Source of the DNA: an uncultured Gemmiger sp.
GTDB taxonomy: Bacteria > Bacillota > Clostridia > Oscillospirales > Ruminococcaceae
Assembly: GCA_959018215.1 (NCBI GenBank)
Contig: CAUEKL010000058.1
Span: forward strand, 1 to 11,483
Reading direction: 5' to 3'
DNA: 11,483 nucleotides
Shown piece by piece: positions 1 through 5,937 of the stretch (positions are counted from its first letter, which is position 1; every line of letters begins with the position of its first letter). The notes under the pieces are model-generated. The model ran no database searches, was not told the DNA's origin, and saw nothing but the letters and a program-made list of their open reading frames with translations. The position numbers were made by a program, and so were the translations under genes.

Positions 1-1185
1 GTTGTCCACAACCCCATCGGCGGCGCTGCGGTAGGCCGGTTCCCGCTCGGCTTCCATCCTGCGCAGGGCATCCCGGCCGGTGGAAAGGGGGCGTCCGCCC
101 ATGGCCAGGAACTCCACCGGGCGCCGCACCCACAGTACGGGGCCGTTCTGGCGCAGCATGCGGGTGTTTCCGGGGGTCTTGACCACCCCGCCGCCGCAGG
201 CAATGACCTGACCGCTGCGCTTGGACACTTCGGACAGCGCGTCCGCCTCATACCGGCGGAACGCAGCCTCCCCTTCCCGGGCAAAGATGTCGGGAATGGG
301 CATGCCGGCGTGCTGTTCGATCCATTCGTCCAGGTCCACATAAGTCTTGTTCAGGGCTTTGGCCAGCCCCTCGCCCACCGTGCTCTTGCCGCAGCCGGGC
401 ATACCGATGAGGGAAACATTGCTCAGTTCCCGCTTCAGATCCCGGCTGGTGGTGCGGATGAAGGCGTCCTTGTCCATGGTGGTGCCGGTGAACAGCTCGG
501 AAGCATAGGCCGCCTGGGCCACCAGCATCTCAAAGCCGCAGTAGGCCGGGATTCCCCGGTCCTCCGCCCGCAGCAGCAGCTCGGTGCGAAAGGGGTTGTA
601 CACCACATCCAGCACCGCTTTCAGCTTGGGCAGCGCGCTCAGATCCAGCAGGCATTCCCCCACATTGGGGAACATCCCCGCCGGGCTGGTGTTGACGATG
701 ATCTCGGCTTCCTTGCACTGGGCGGCCTGGTCGTAGGTCAGGGCGTTCTTGCCGCCCCGGCGGCTGACCGGCAGCACCGCCTTGGCGCCTGCATCCCGGC
801 AGACGGCGCTGACGGTGGAGCAGGTGCCGCCGGTGCCCAGCACCAGCACGGTGCGCCCGGCAAAGTCCACGCCGTGGCGGCGGGCCAGCCAGGCAAACCC
901 GGCGTAGTCGGTGTTGTAACCGTACAGGCGGCCGTCCCGCTGGACCACGGTGTTCACCGCACCGATGGCCTTGGCCGCCGGGTCGATGACATCGCAGTAT
1001 TCCATGACCAGCTTCTTGTACGGAATGGTCACATTGATGGCCTTGAAGGCCCGGGCCTGCAGAAAGGCACGGGCGTCGGCCTCGGTGGGCAGGGCGCGCA
1101 GCTCATAGGCATAGCCGCCCGCCCGTTGGTGGATCTGCCGGGAGTAGCTGTGTCCCAGCTTGGCACCGATCAAACCGTATTCCAT
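1..1185 (-). CDS. aroE-aroK: Shikimate dehydrogenase-shikimate kinase fusion (C-terminus beyond left edge)
   Basis: Bifunctional enzyme reducing 3-dehydroshikimate to shikimate (NADPH) and phosphorylating it with ATP; cytoplasmic. It is one continuous frame of 395 visible codons. AroE part, residues 1-about 245: shikimate-binding GHSYS (11-15), NVTIPYK with catalytic Lys57, NTD with Asp93, nucleotide-binding GTGGT (117-121) and the basic SRR (141-143) expected for NADP. Kinase part, from about 256: Walker A GMPGCGKS (261-268), DLD with shikimate-binding Asp286, FRRYE (309-313), GGG (331-333) and lid RPL (365-367). About 30 C-terminal residues of a normal kinase are missing because the window ends. 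The ATG at 1185 has AGGGGAGA just upstream and begins directly at the AroE fold. It lies 29 nt after aroC, so it is co-transcribed. Two oddities: GTGGT where GxGGA is usual, and NTSPAGM where NTTPxGM is usual; both are conservative. Confidence 0.96.
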   Translation of the reverse strand, partial: MEYGLIGAKLGHSYSRQIHQRAGGYAYELRALPTEADARAFLQARAFKAINVTIPYKKLVMEYCDVIDPAAKAIGAVNTVVQRDGRLYGYNTDYAGFAWLARRHGVDFAGRTVLVLGTGGTCSTVSAVCRDAGAKAVLPVSRRGGKNALTYDQAAQCKEAEIIVNTSPAGMFPNVGECLLDLSALPKLKAVLDVVYNPFRTELLLRAEDRGIPAYCGFEMLVAQAAYASELFTGTTMDKDAFIRTTSRDLKRELSNVSLIGMPGCGKSTVGEGLAKALNKTYVDLDEWIEQHAGMPIPDIFAREGEAAFRRYEADALSEVSKRSGQVIACGGGVVKTPGNTRMLRQNGPVLWVRRPVEFLAMGGRPLSTGRDALRRMEAEREPAYRSAADGVVDN

Positions 1186-1214
1186 CTTCCGATTCTCCCC
1201 TTTCCCGTGGCAGT

Positions 1215-2327
1215 TTATAACTGTGGCAGGCCGTGCTTTTGCGCCAGCGTGCCGTAACGGATGCTGATGAGGTCCAGGATGCCGAAAGCCGTCAGGCTGT
1301 TCTGCACCACCGCCGCCCGGGGCACGATACAGGGATCATGCCGGCCCTTGATCTGGATCTCGGCGTCCTGCCGGGCGGGATAGTCCACCGTATCCTGGGG
1401 GCGGTAGATGCTGGGGGTGGGCTTGACCACCGTGCGCAGCACGATGGGCATGCCGTTGGTGATGCCCCCGTTGATGCCGCCGTTGCGGTTGGTGGCGGTC
1501 CGGATCTGCCCGTCCCGCATGCGGAAAGGGTCGTTGGCCTGGCTGCCCCGCAGTTCCGCAAAGCCGAACCCGGCGCCGAACTCAACGCCTTTGACCGCAG
1601 GCACCGCGAACATCAGGTGGGACAGGGTGCTTTCCACACTGTCGAACCAGGGCTCTCCCACCCCGGCGGGCATGCCGGTGACCACCGTTTCCAGAATACC
1701 GCCCACGCTGTCTCCCTCCGACCCGGCGGCCCGGATGGCCGCCTGCATGGGGGCTTCCTTGTCCGGGTCCAGCAGGGCGAAATGTCCCGGTTCCGGCTCA
1801 GGCATGACCAGCCCCGCCGCGCTGGACAGGGGTGCGTCCTGCACCCCCGCACAGGCGGCGATGTGGGTGTACACCCGGATGCCCATACTTTGCAGGACCT
1901 GCTCACAGATGGCCCCAGCCGCCACAGCCGCGGCAGTGATCCGGCCGGAGAAGTGCCCCCCGCCCCGGGCGTCCTGATAGCCTTCGTACTTGGCAAAGGC
2001 GGTATAGTCCGCATGACCGGGGCGCAGCAGGGCAGCGGTTCTGGCATAGTCCCCGCTGCGAGTGTTGGTGTTGCGCACCATCAGGGTCAGGGGTGTGCCG
2101 GTGGTGTGCCCGTCCAGCACGCCGGACAGGAACTCCACCTCATCCGGCTCGGTGCGGGCGGTGGAAAGGCCGTCCCCCCGGGCCCGGCGGCGGTCCATGC
2201 GGATGTTGATGAAATCGGTATCCACCGGCAGACCGGCGGCCAGACCGTCCAGCACGGCGCCGATGGCCGGACCGTGGCTTTCGCCGAAGATGGTCAGGGA
2301 CACCGCGCTGCCAAAGGTATTTTTCAT
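1215..2327 (-). CDS. aroC: Chorismate synthase
   Basis: Converts 5-enolpyruvylshikimate-3-phosphate to chorismate with reduced FMN, the last step of the shikimate pathway; cytoplasmic tetramer in this family. The 370 residues match the usual length (350-390). Visible signatures: GESHG near the N-terminus (His18, catalytic), the DRRR...G stretch (45-51), RPGHADYT (102-109), GGGHFSGR (122-129, including the second conserved His125), the glycine-rich GGINGGITNG segment around residues 285-295 that binds FMN/phosphate, and RHDPC at 329-333. The ATG at 2327 is preceded by AAGGGGG, which overlaps the stop region of aroB 15 nt upstream, suggesting coupled translation. No separate flavin reductase domain is fused, so FMNH2 must come from elsewhere (monofunctional type, inferred). 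Confidence 0.97.
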   Translation of the reverse strand: MKNTFGSAVSLTIFGESHGPAIGAVLDGLAAGLPVDTDFINIRMDRRRARGDGLSTARTEPDEVEFLSGVLDGHTTGTPLTLMVRNTNTRSGDYARTAALLRPGHADYTAFAKYEGYQDARGGGHFSGRITAAAVAAGAICEQVLQSMGIRVYTHIAACAGVQDAPLSSAAGLVMPEPEPGHFALLDPDKEAPMQAAIRAAGSEGDSVGGILETVVTGMPAGVGEPWFDSVESTLSHLMFAVPAVKGVEFGAGFGFAELRGSQANDPFRMRDGQIRTATNRNGGINGGITNGMPIVLRTVVKPTPSIYRPQDTVDYPARQDAEIQIKGRHDPCIVPRAAVVQNSLTAFGILDLISIRYGTLAQKHGLPQL

Positions 2328-2342
2328 TGGTGGCGCGCCCCC

Positions 2343-3374
2343 TTACTCCTCTTCCAGGCCCAGCAGGGCGGGCAGCTGGGTCATGGGCAGGGTATCCGCC
2401 CGCCAGCAGCCCAGTCCCGGCACCCGGATGACCGTAATGTTCTTGCCGCCGCTCTTTTTGTCGTGGCGCATATATTCCAGCACCTTGTGCTTGTCCACGC
2501 CGGTGCGCACCGGCAGGTCCAGCTTGCGCAGCACAGCCCGGGTCCGCTTTTGCAGGGAGCGGTCCTCGATCATGGGCAGCATGCCCAGGGCCACGCATTC
2601 CCCGTGATACAGGCCGTTGGTGCGGCGGCCTCGTACCCCCTTGACGGCCTCGATGCCGTGGCCGATGGTGTGGCCGAAGTTCAGCGCCTTGCGGGCACCG
2701 GATTCCCGCTCGTCCTGCTCCACGATCTTCTTTTTGACCAGCAGGCTGCGGTAGATGATGGTTTCGATGTCCTTGTCCACATCCCCGTGCTCGAACACAT
2801 CAAAGAGTTCGGGGTCGGCAATGAGGCCGGCCTTGACCGCCTCGGCCAGGCCGTTGACATACTGGCGCCGGGGCAGGGTGGCCAGGGTATCCGGATCCAC
2901 CAGCACCACCTGGGGCTGCCAGAAGGCACCCACGATGTTCTTGGCGCTGCCCAGGTCAATGGCGGTCTTGCCGCCGATGGAGGAGTCGATCTGGGCCAGA
3001 GTGGTGGTGGGGCAGTTGATGAAGTCGATGCCCCGCATATAGCTGGCGGCACAGAAACCGCCCAGGTCCCCTACCACGCCGCCGCCCACGGCCACCAACA
3101 GGTCCTTGCGGTCCATGCCGAATTCCAGCATGGCGGTGAGCACCTGGCCGTAGACCTTCAGGCATTTGCTGCCCTCCCCCTGGGGGATGGTGTAGACGGT
3201 ACCGTTGGCACACTGGTCGGCCACGGTCCGGGCATACTGAGCAGGCACACCGGAATCGGTGAGCACAAAGACCCGGCGATGGGTCAGGTCGGCAAACTGA
3301 TGGAGGTTGGACAGACAGCCGCGCTTGAGGATGATGTCATAGCTGCGGGTGCCGAGATTCATCGTCATTTTCAT
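2343..3374 (-). CDS. aroB: 3-Dehydroquinate synthase
   Basis: NAD- and metal-dependent cyclisation of DAHP to 3-dehydroquinate, the second shikimate pathway step. Length of 343 residues is typical. Domain layout: N-terminal NAD-binding half with GGGVVGDLGG at 97-106 and the PTTTLAQIDSSIGGK active-site segment at 122-136; C-terminal metal-binding half with the three expected zinc ligands Glu178 (GLAEAVKAG), His235 (NFGHTIGH) and His257 (YHGE). All key residues are present, so it should be active. The ATG at 3374 has a strong AAGGAGG about 9 nt upstream. Two further in-frame ATGs follow within five codons, but the spacing favours the first. It follows pheA by 33 nt and precedes aroC by 15 nt. 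Confidence 0.97.
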   Translation of the reverse strand: MKMTMNLGTRSYDIILKRGCLSNLHQFADLTHRRVFVLTDSGVPAQYARTVADQCANGTVYTIPQGEGSKCLKVYGQVLTAMLEFGMDRKDLLVAVGGGVVGDLGGFCAASYMRGIDFINCPTTTLAQIDSSIGGKTAIDLGSAKNIVGAFWQPQVVLVDPDTLATLPRRQYVNGLAEAVKAGLIADPELFDVFEHGDVDKDIETIIYRSLLVKKKIVEQDERESGARKALNFGHTIGHGIEAVKGVRGRRTNGLYHGECVALGMLPMIEDRSLQKRTRAVLRKLDLPVRTGVDKHKVLEYMRHDKKSGGKNITVIRVPGLGCWRADTLPMTQLPALLGLEEE

Positions 3375-3407
3375 ACAAAAGGCCCTCCTTGTGGTTGGTG
3401 AGCTGGG

Positions 3408-4523
3408 TTACTGCAATTCATCGGCCGGGCCGGTGGCAAATACCCCCAGCACCCGCACGGTACGGCAGACGTTCTGCATGGCCTGCACCAGCGCCTCGCA
3501 GGTGGCGGGGGCGTCGGTGTCGGGGCAGACCAGCTGCACGTAAAAATAGTATTCAAAGGAGACATGGGGCAAGGGGCGGCTCTTGATGTTTTCCATGTTG
3601 AAGCCCTGTTCCCCGATGAGGCGGATCACATCGGCCAGTTTGCCGGGTTTGTGGTCCACCGTAAAGAGCATTGCCATCCGGCGGCCCGGCGCCGGGGGCA
3701 CCGGCGCGGCAGCGTCGGTGCGGGTGATGACGATGAACCGGGTGGTGTTGTCCCCGTCCTCGTTGACGCCCTCGGCCAGGATCTGCAGGCCGTAGAGCTC
3801 CGCCGTCTGGGCCGACGCAATGGCCCCCAGGGATTTGTCCCCCGTTTCGGCCACATAGCGGGCGGCCTCGGCGGTGTTGCCCCACGACCGGGTGGCCAGG
3901 CCGTGGCTGCGGATATACACGCTGCTCTGGGCCAGAGCCTGGGGATGGCTGAGAACAGTGCGGATCTCCCCCAGCTGCGCCCCGGGCAGGGCCAGCAGGT
4001 CCTGCCGGATGGGCAGGTCACACATGCGGGCCACGCTCAGTTCCGGGTGGGCGTACAGCAGGTCCAGCACGGTGGAGACATCCCCGGCGTTGGAATTTTC
4101 AAAGGGCAGCACACCGTAGGCAGCGTCCCCCGCCGACACGGCGTCGAAGACTTCGGCCCAGGTGTCGAAAGCCTTTGCCCTGGCAAAGGGAAACAGACGG
4201 GTGAGGGCGATGTGGCTCCAGGCCCCCTGCACCCCCTGGTAGGCGGCCACGTCCCGCCCCAGCAGCTTGCGCTGGTACGCCCGGGATACCGCCATCATCT
4301 CCTGCAGAACATGGCGGTAATACGGGCGCAGCTCCTCATTTTCCAGGCGCGCGGTGTTTTTGGCCAGGACAACGTCCTCCCGGGCAGCGTCGAACACCGG
4401 TTTGCCGGTGGCTGCCTTGTACTGCGCCACCTGGCCCACGGCGTTCATCCGCCGTTCAAACAGCGCGGCCATCTGGGCGTCGATCTCGTCGATGGCCCCC
4501 CGCGCCTGCTGCAGCTGATCCAT
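3408..4523 (-). CDS. pheA: Bifunctional chorismate mutase/prephenate dehydratase (P-protein)
   Basis: Converts chorismate to prephenate and then phenylpyruvate, committing carbon to phenylalanine. Three domains in 371 residues: AroQ-type chorismate mutase (about 1-88), with residues matching the E. coli active site at Arg8, Arg25, Lys36, Asp45, Arg48, Glu49 and Gln84; prephenate dehydratase (about 92-270), with the PFENSNAGDVS segment (140-150), HPQAL (193-197) and the diagnostic Thr-Arg-Phe (261-263); and a C-terminal ACT regulatory domain (about 283-360). In the ACT domain the phenylalanine-binding ESRP is KSRP (314-317) and the GALxxxL element reads GKLADVI, so feedback inhibition may differ. 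First gene of the aro operon, with AGGGGGA before the ATG and an extended -10 promoter about 40 nt upstream. Confidence 0.96.
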   Translation of the reverse strand: MDQLQQARGAIDEIDAQMAALFERRMNAVGQVAQYKAATGKPVFDAAREDVVLAKNTARLENEELRPYYRHVLQEMMAVSRAYQRKLLGRDVAAYQGVQGAWSHIALTRLFPFARAKAFDTWAEVFDAVSAGDAAYGVLPFENSNAGDVSTVLDLLYAHPELSVARMCDLPIRQDLLALPGAQLGEIRTVLSHPQALAQSSVYIRSHGLATRSWGNTAEAARYVAETGDKSLGAIASAQTAELYGLQILAEGVNEDGDNTTRFIVITRTDAAAPVPPAPGRRMAMLFTVDHKPGKLADVIRLIGEQGFNMENIKSRPLPHVSFEYYFYVQLVCPDTDAPATCEALVQAMQNVCRTVRVLGVFATGPADELQ

Positions 4524-4561
4524 TGTGATTCCCCCTGCCGTTATGATACGTATACAGATTC

Positions 4562-4590
4562 AATATACCATAAACCGGTCTGTATCTCAA
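4562..4590 (-). promoter_or_regulatory. Sigma-A-like promoter of the pheA-aroB-aroC-aroEK operon
   Basis: On the minus strand: TTGAGA at 4590-4585, a 17-nt spacer, and TATATT at 4567-4562, with a TGG immediately before the -10 (extended -10). The start of transcription is expected near 4555, giving a leader of about 32 nt. That is too short for a T-box or an attenuator. The whole 4540-4690 stretch is AT-rich in a GC-rich genome, consistent with a promoter. A short palindrome (ATACGTAT, 4546-4553) lies at about +2 to +9. Confidence 0.75.
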
Positions 4591-4619
4591 GTAAAAACCG
4601 TGAAAAATGTCAGAAGATT

Positions 4620-4636
4620 TTGTACAGTTTATACAA
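4620..4636. promoter_or_regulatory. Inverted repeat upstream of the aro promoter (possible operator)
   Basis: A TTGTA-N7-TACAA inverted repeat, 17 nt long, about 30 nt upstream of the pheA -35 element. Size and place would suit a dimeric regulator acting as an activator or upstream repressor. No regulator gene is adjacent and AT-rich DNA produces such repeats by chance, so this is only a candidate. Confidence 0.25.
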
Positions 4637-4712
4637 TTCGAACAGATTTCATCCGGTGTACGAACCGTATAATTCTTCTTTCCTGTTTGGGGTATTTTCC
4701 CCCGCCAGGGGC

Positions 4713-4747
4713 AAAAAAAGACGGCCGCCGGGTTCCGGCAGCCGTCT
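4713..4747 (-). terminator. Intrinsic terminator of the 4755-5710 gene pair
   Basis: Hairpin with arms AGACGGC/GCCGTCT (4719-4725 and 4741-4747) and GCCGG/CCGGC (4727-4731 and 4735-4739), separated by one C/A mismatch and closed by a 3-nt loop. On the minus strand it runs straight into seven T residues (4713-4719). It sits 8 nt after the stop of the small gene at 4755, and isolates this transcript from the aro operon promoter downstream. Confidence 0.9.
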
Positions 4748-4754
4748 GGGTGAC

Positions 4755-4928
4755 TTATGGTTTTTGATCCGGAGCTTCGCCCTTGGTCCGGCGGACCAGC
4801 TCCTCAAAGGTGGGGGTCTGGGTGTAAAAGCGGCGATAGGGGTTTTCCGGCAGCTGCGGGCGGGCCGGTGATTTCTTCTCTGCCGGAGATGGGTCGGCCG
4901 GGGCCTTGCGGCACGGACGCCAGCGCAT
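4755..4928 (-). CDS. Small protein of unknown function, 57 residues, coupled to the upstream gene
   Basis: I do not recognise this family. The start codon overlaps the stop of the membrane protein upstream as TGATG (4926-4930 on the minus strand), a classic translational re-initiation arrangement, and the frame ends 8 nt before a strong terminator, so it fills the exact end of the transcription unit. The peptide is basic and proline-rich in its first half (about residues 5-30). It then has a tyrosine/threonine-rich segment (PYRRFYTQTPTFEEL, 30-44) and a charged tail. There is no signal peptide or membrane segment, so it should be cytoplasmic, on the inner side of the membrane with respect to its partner. 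An earlier in-frame ATG at 4976 lies inside the upstream gene and is less likely. Whether it is translated is inference from coupling and context. Confidence 0.6.
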   Translation of the reverse strand: MRWRPCRKAPADPSPAEKKSPARPQLPENPYRRFYTQTPTFEELVRRTKGEAPDQKP

Positions 4929-5710
4929 CAGTCCTGCCCTGCGGTGGACACCGCACCCTGGGTGAGCTTCTGCCACAGGACATCGTCCTGGGCATAGGAT
5001 TCCGCCGCCTTGTCGGTCCAGGTGCCCCGGCAGCCCACATACAGCTTGCCCAGCACATCCTGGTTGCTGCCGGTGGTATCATCCATCATGGTGTACCCCG
5101 TATAGGTTCCCAGGTCCAGACCGGTGAGCACCGGGCAGTCGGTCCAGCGGTAGACCATATTCTGCCAGTCGGTGGCCGTCACATCCTGGTCCGGCACGGT
5201 GCCGTCCAGATACCGCAGGGCCACGGTGTTTTCCTGGAAGCTTTCCGGGTCTTCCAGCAGGAAGATATAGCTGCCGTCGCTGCTGGAGATATCGCTGCTG
5301 AGCCGGGTCATCAGGGCCATGCGCACATAGGGGTCGGAGGTATCCTTCTGCGCACTTTCGGCGGTATCCGCAGTGGTCTTGGTCAGGTCGATGGCATACT
5401 GGTTGATCTGTACCACCACCTTGCCGTCCCCGTTGCGGTCATCGCAGAAGGAGGTCAGGGCGGTTTCCAGCGCCGTCACCGTGTCTTCGGGCAGTTCCCG
5501 GGCTCCCACATAGCCCACCTGGTAGTCGGGCCGGGTGGTGAACAGGATGTCCTTGGCGATGGTGCCTGCAATGGCAAGCACCACCACAATGACCACGACC
5601 TGCCATTTGTGGTAATGCCACCAGTTGCCGGCCTTCTCGGCCTTGGTATAGGTGCGTTCGGGTTCTTTGTTTTCATAGGTTTCCTGGCTGTCTTTTGTGA
5701 CCCAAGCCAT
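4928..5710 (-). CDS. Membrane-anchored extracytoplasmic protein of unknown function
   Basis: A 260-residue protein not assigned to a named family. Residues 1-35 are polar and charged and cytoplasmic (Tyr/Trp-rich NWWHYHKW just before the membrane); about 36-56 form one hydrophobic segment rich in Val/Ile/Ala; the rest is a polar extracytoplasmic domain rich in Asp, Thr and Ser. The start of this domain (DYQVGYVGA, 62-70) is followed by a Dx[DN]xDG calcium-loop-like motif, DRNGDG at 91-96, though a loop-closing acidic residue at position 12 is absent. The outer domain could be a ligand-binding module, but that is a guess. The frame is open to 5833, but the ATG at 5710 is preferred: AAAGGGGAA lies about 8 nt upstream, and the extra 41 codons would be translated promoter. 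The stop overlaps the start of the next small gene (TGATG). Confidence 0.85.
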   Translation of the reverse strand: MAWVTKDSQETYENKEPERTYTKAEKAGNWWHYHKWQVVVIVVVLAIAGTIAKDILFTTRPDYQVGYVGARELPEDTVTALETALTSFCDDRNGDGKVVVQINQYAIDLTKTTADTAESAQKDTSDPYVRMALMTRLSSDISSSDGSYIFLLEDPESFQENTVALRYLDGTVPDQDVTATDWQNMVYRWTDCPVLTGLDLGTYTGYTMMDDTTGSNQDVLGKLYVGCRGTWTDKAAESYAQDDVLWQKLTQGAVSTAGQD

Positions 5711-5744
5711 GGGCGGGTTCCCCTTTCCAAAACGTGATATTCTG

Positions 5745-5776
5745 ATTGTAACACAAAACCATGGGAAATTTGTAAA
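5745..5776 (-). promoter_or_regulatory. Probable promoter for the membrane protein gene (extended -10)
   Basis: On the minus strand TACAAT (5750-5745) is preceded by TGT (5753-5751), an extended -10 element, about 35 nt before the ATG at 5710. The best -35 match, TTTACA (5776-5771), is 20 nt away, which is longer than ideal, so recognition would depend mainly on the extended -10. A perfect TATAAT also occurs further upstream on this strand (5850-5845), but without a -35. Confidence 0.5.
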
Positions 5777-5804
5777 AATATTCTGACCATTTTCGCCCCG
5801 CGCC

Positions 5805-5833
5805 TTGCACGCCCCGACAAAAAAGGGTATCAT
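5805..5833 (+). promoter_or_regulatory. Promoter for the C39-like gene
   Basis: TTGCAC (5805-5810), a 17-nt spacer and TATCAT (5828-5833) give a reasonable sigma-A-like promoter. Transcription would start near 5840, leaving a leader of about 98 nt. It is divergent from the promoter of the membrane protein gene, with the two -10 elements about 80 nt apart. Confidence 0.5.
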
Positions 5834-5866
5834 GAAAATGTATTATTATATCTATGAATGGAGAAA

Positions 5867-5903
5867 TGCCGCCCCGGCGGGTGCCAACGGCACCAGGGCG
5901 GCA
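5867..5903 (+). promoter_or_regulatory. GC-rich leader hairpin before the C39-like gene
   Basis: Outer arms TGCCGCCC (5867-5874) and GGGCGGCA (5896-5903) enclose an inner hairpin GGTGCC-aac-GGCACC (5880-5894). No T run follows, so it is not an intrinsic terminator. It ends about 18 nt before the Shine-Dalgarno of the gene at 5938. It could protect the mRNA 5' end or tune translation; the role is inferred. Confidence 0.5.
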
Positions 5904-5937
5904 GATGTGACACGACATACAAGGCGGTGAGTCTTTG

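Noticed and set aside
1233..3401. Long plus-strand open frame (722 codons) across aroC and aroB
   Set aside because: It is antisense to two enzymes with complete motifs. GC-rich codon use removes stops from the opposite strand; the translation is rich in Gly, His and Gln, with no recognisable domain.
4524..4700. T-box riboswitch or attenuator before pheA
   Set aside because: No specifier stem, T-box sequence or antiterminator/terminator pair is visible; the only terminator here belongs to the gene pair further upstream.
3564..4871. Plus-strand open frame (435 codons) opposite pheA
   Set aside because: It crosses the aro promoter and the 4713-4747 terminator and is antisense to a complete P-protein.
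5711..5833. N-terminal extension of the membrane protein to 5833
   Set aside because: The extra 41 codons cover an AT-rich promoter with an extended -10. The ATG at 5710 has a good ribosome site.
5935..5937. TTG start for the C39-like gene
   Set aside because: An ATG follows immediately at 5938 with correct spacing from AAGGCGGTGA.
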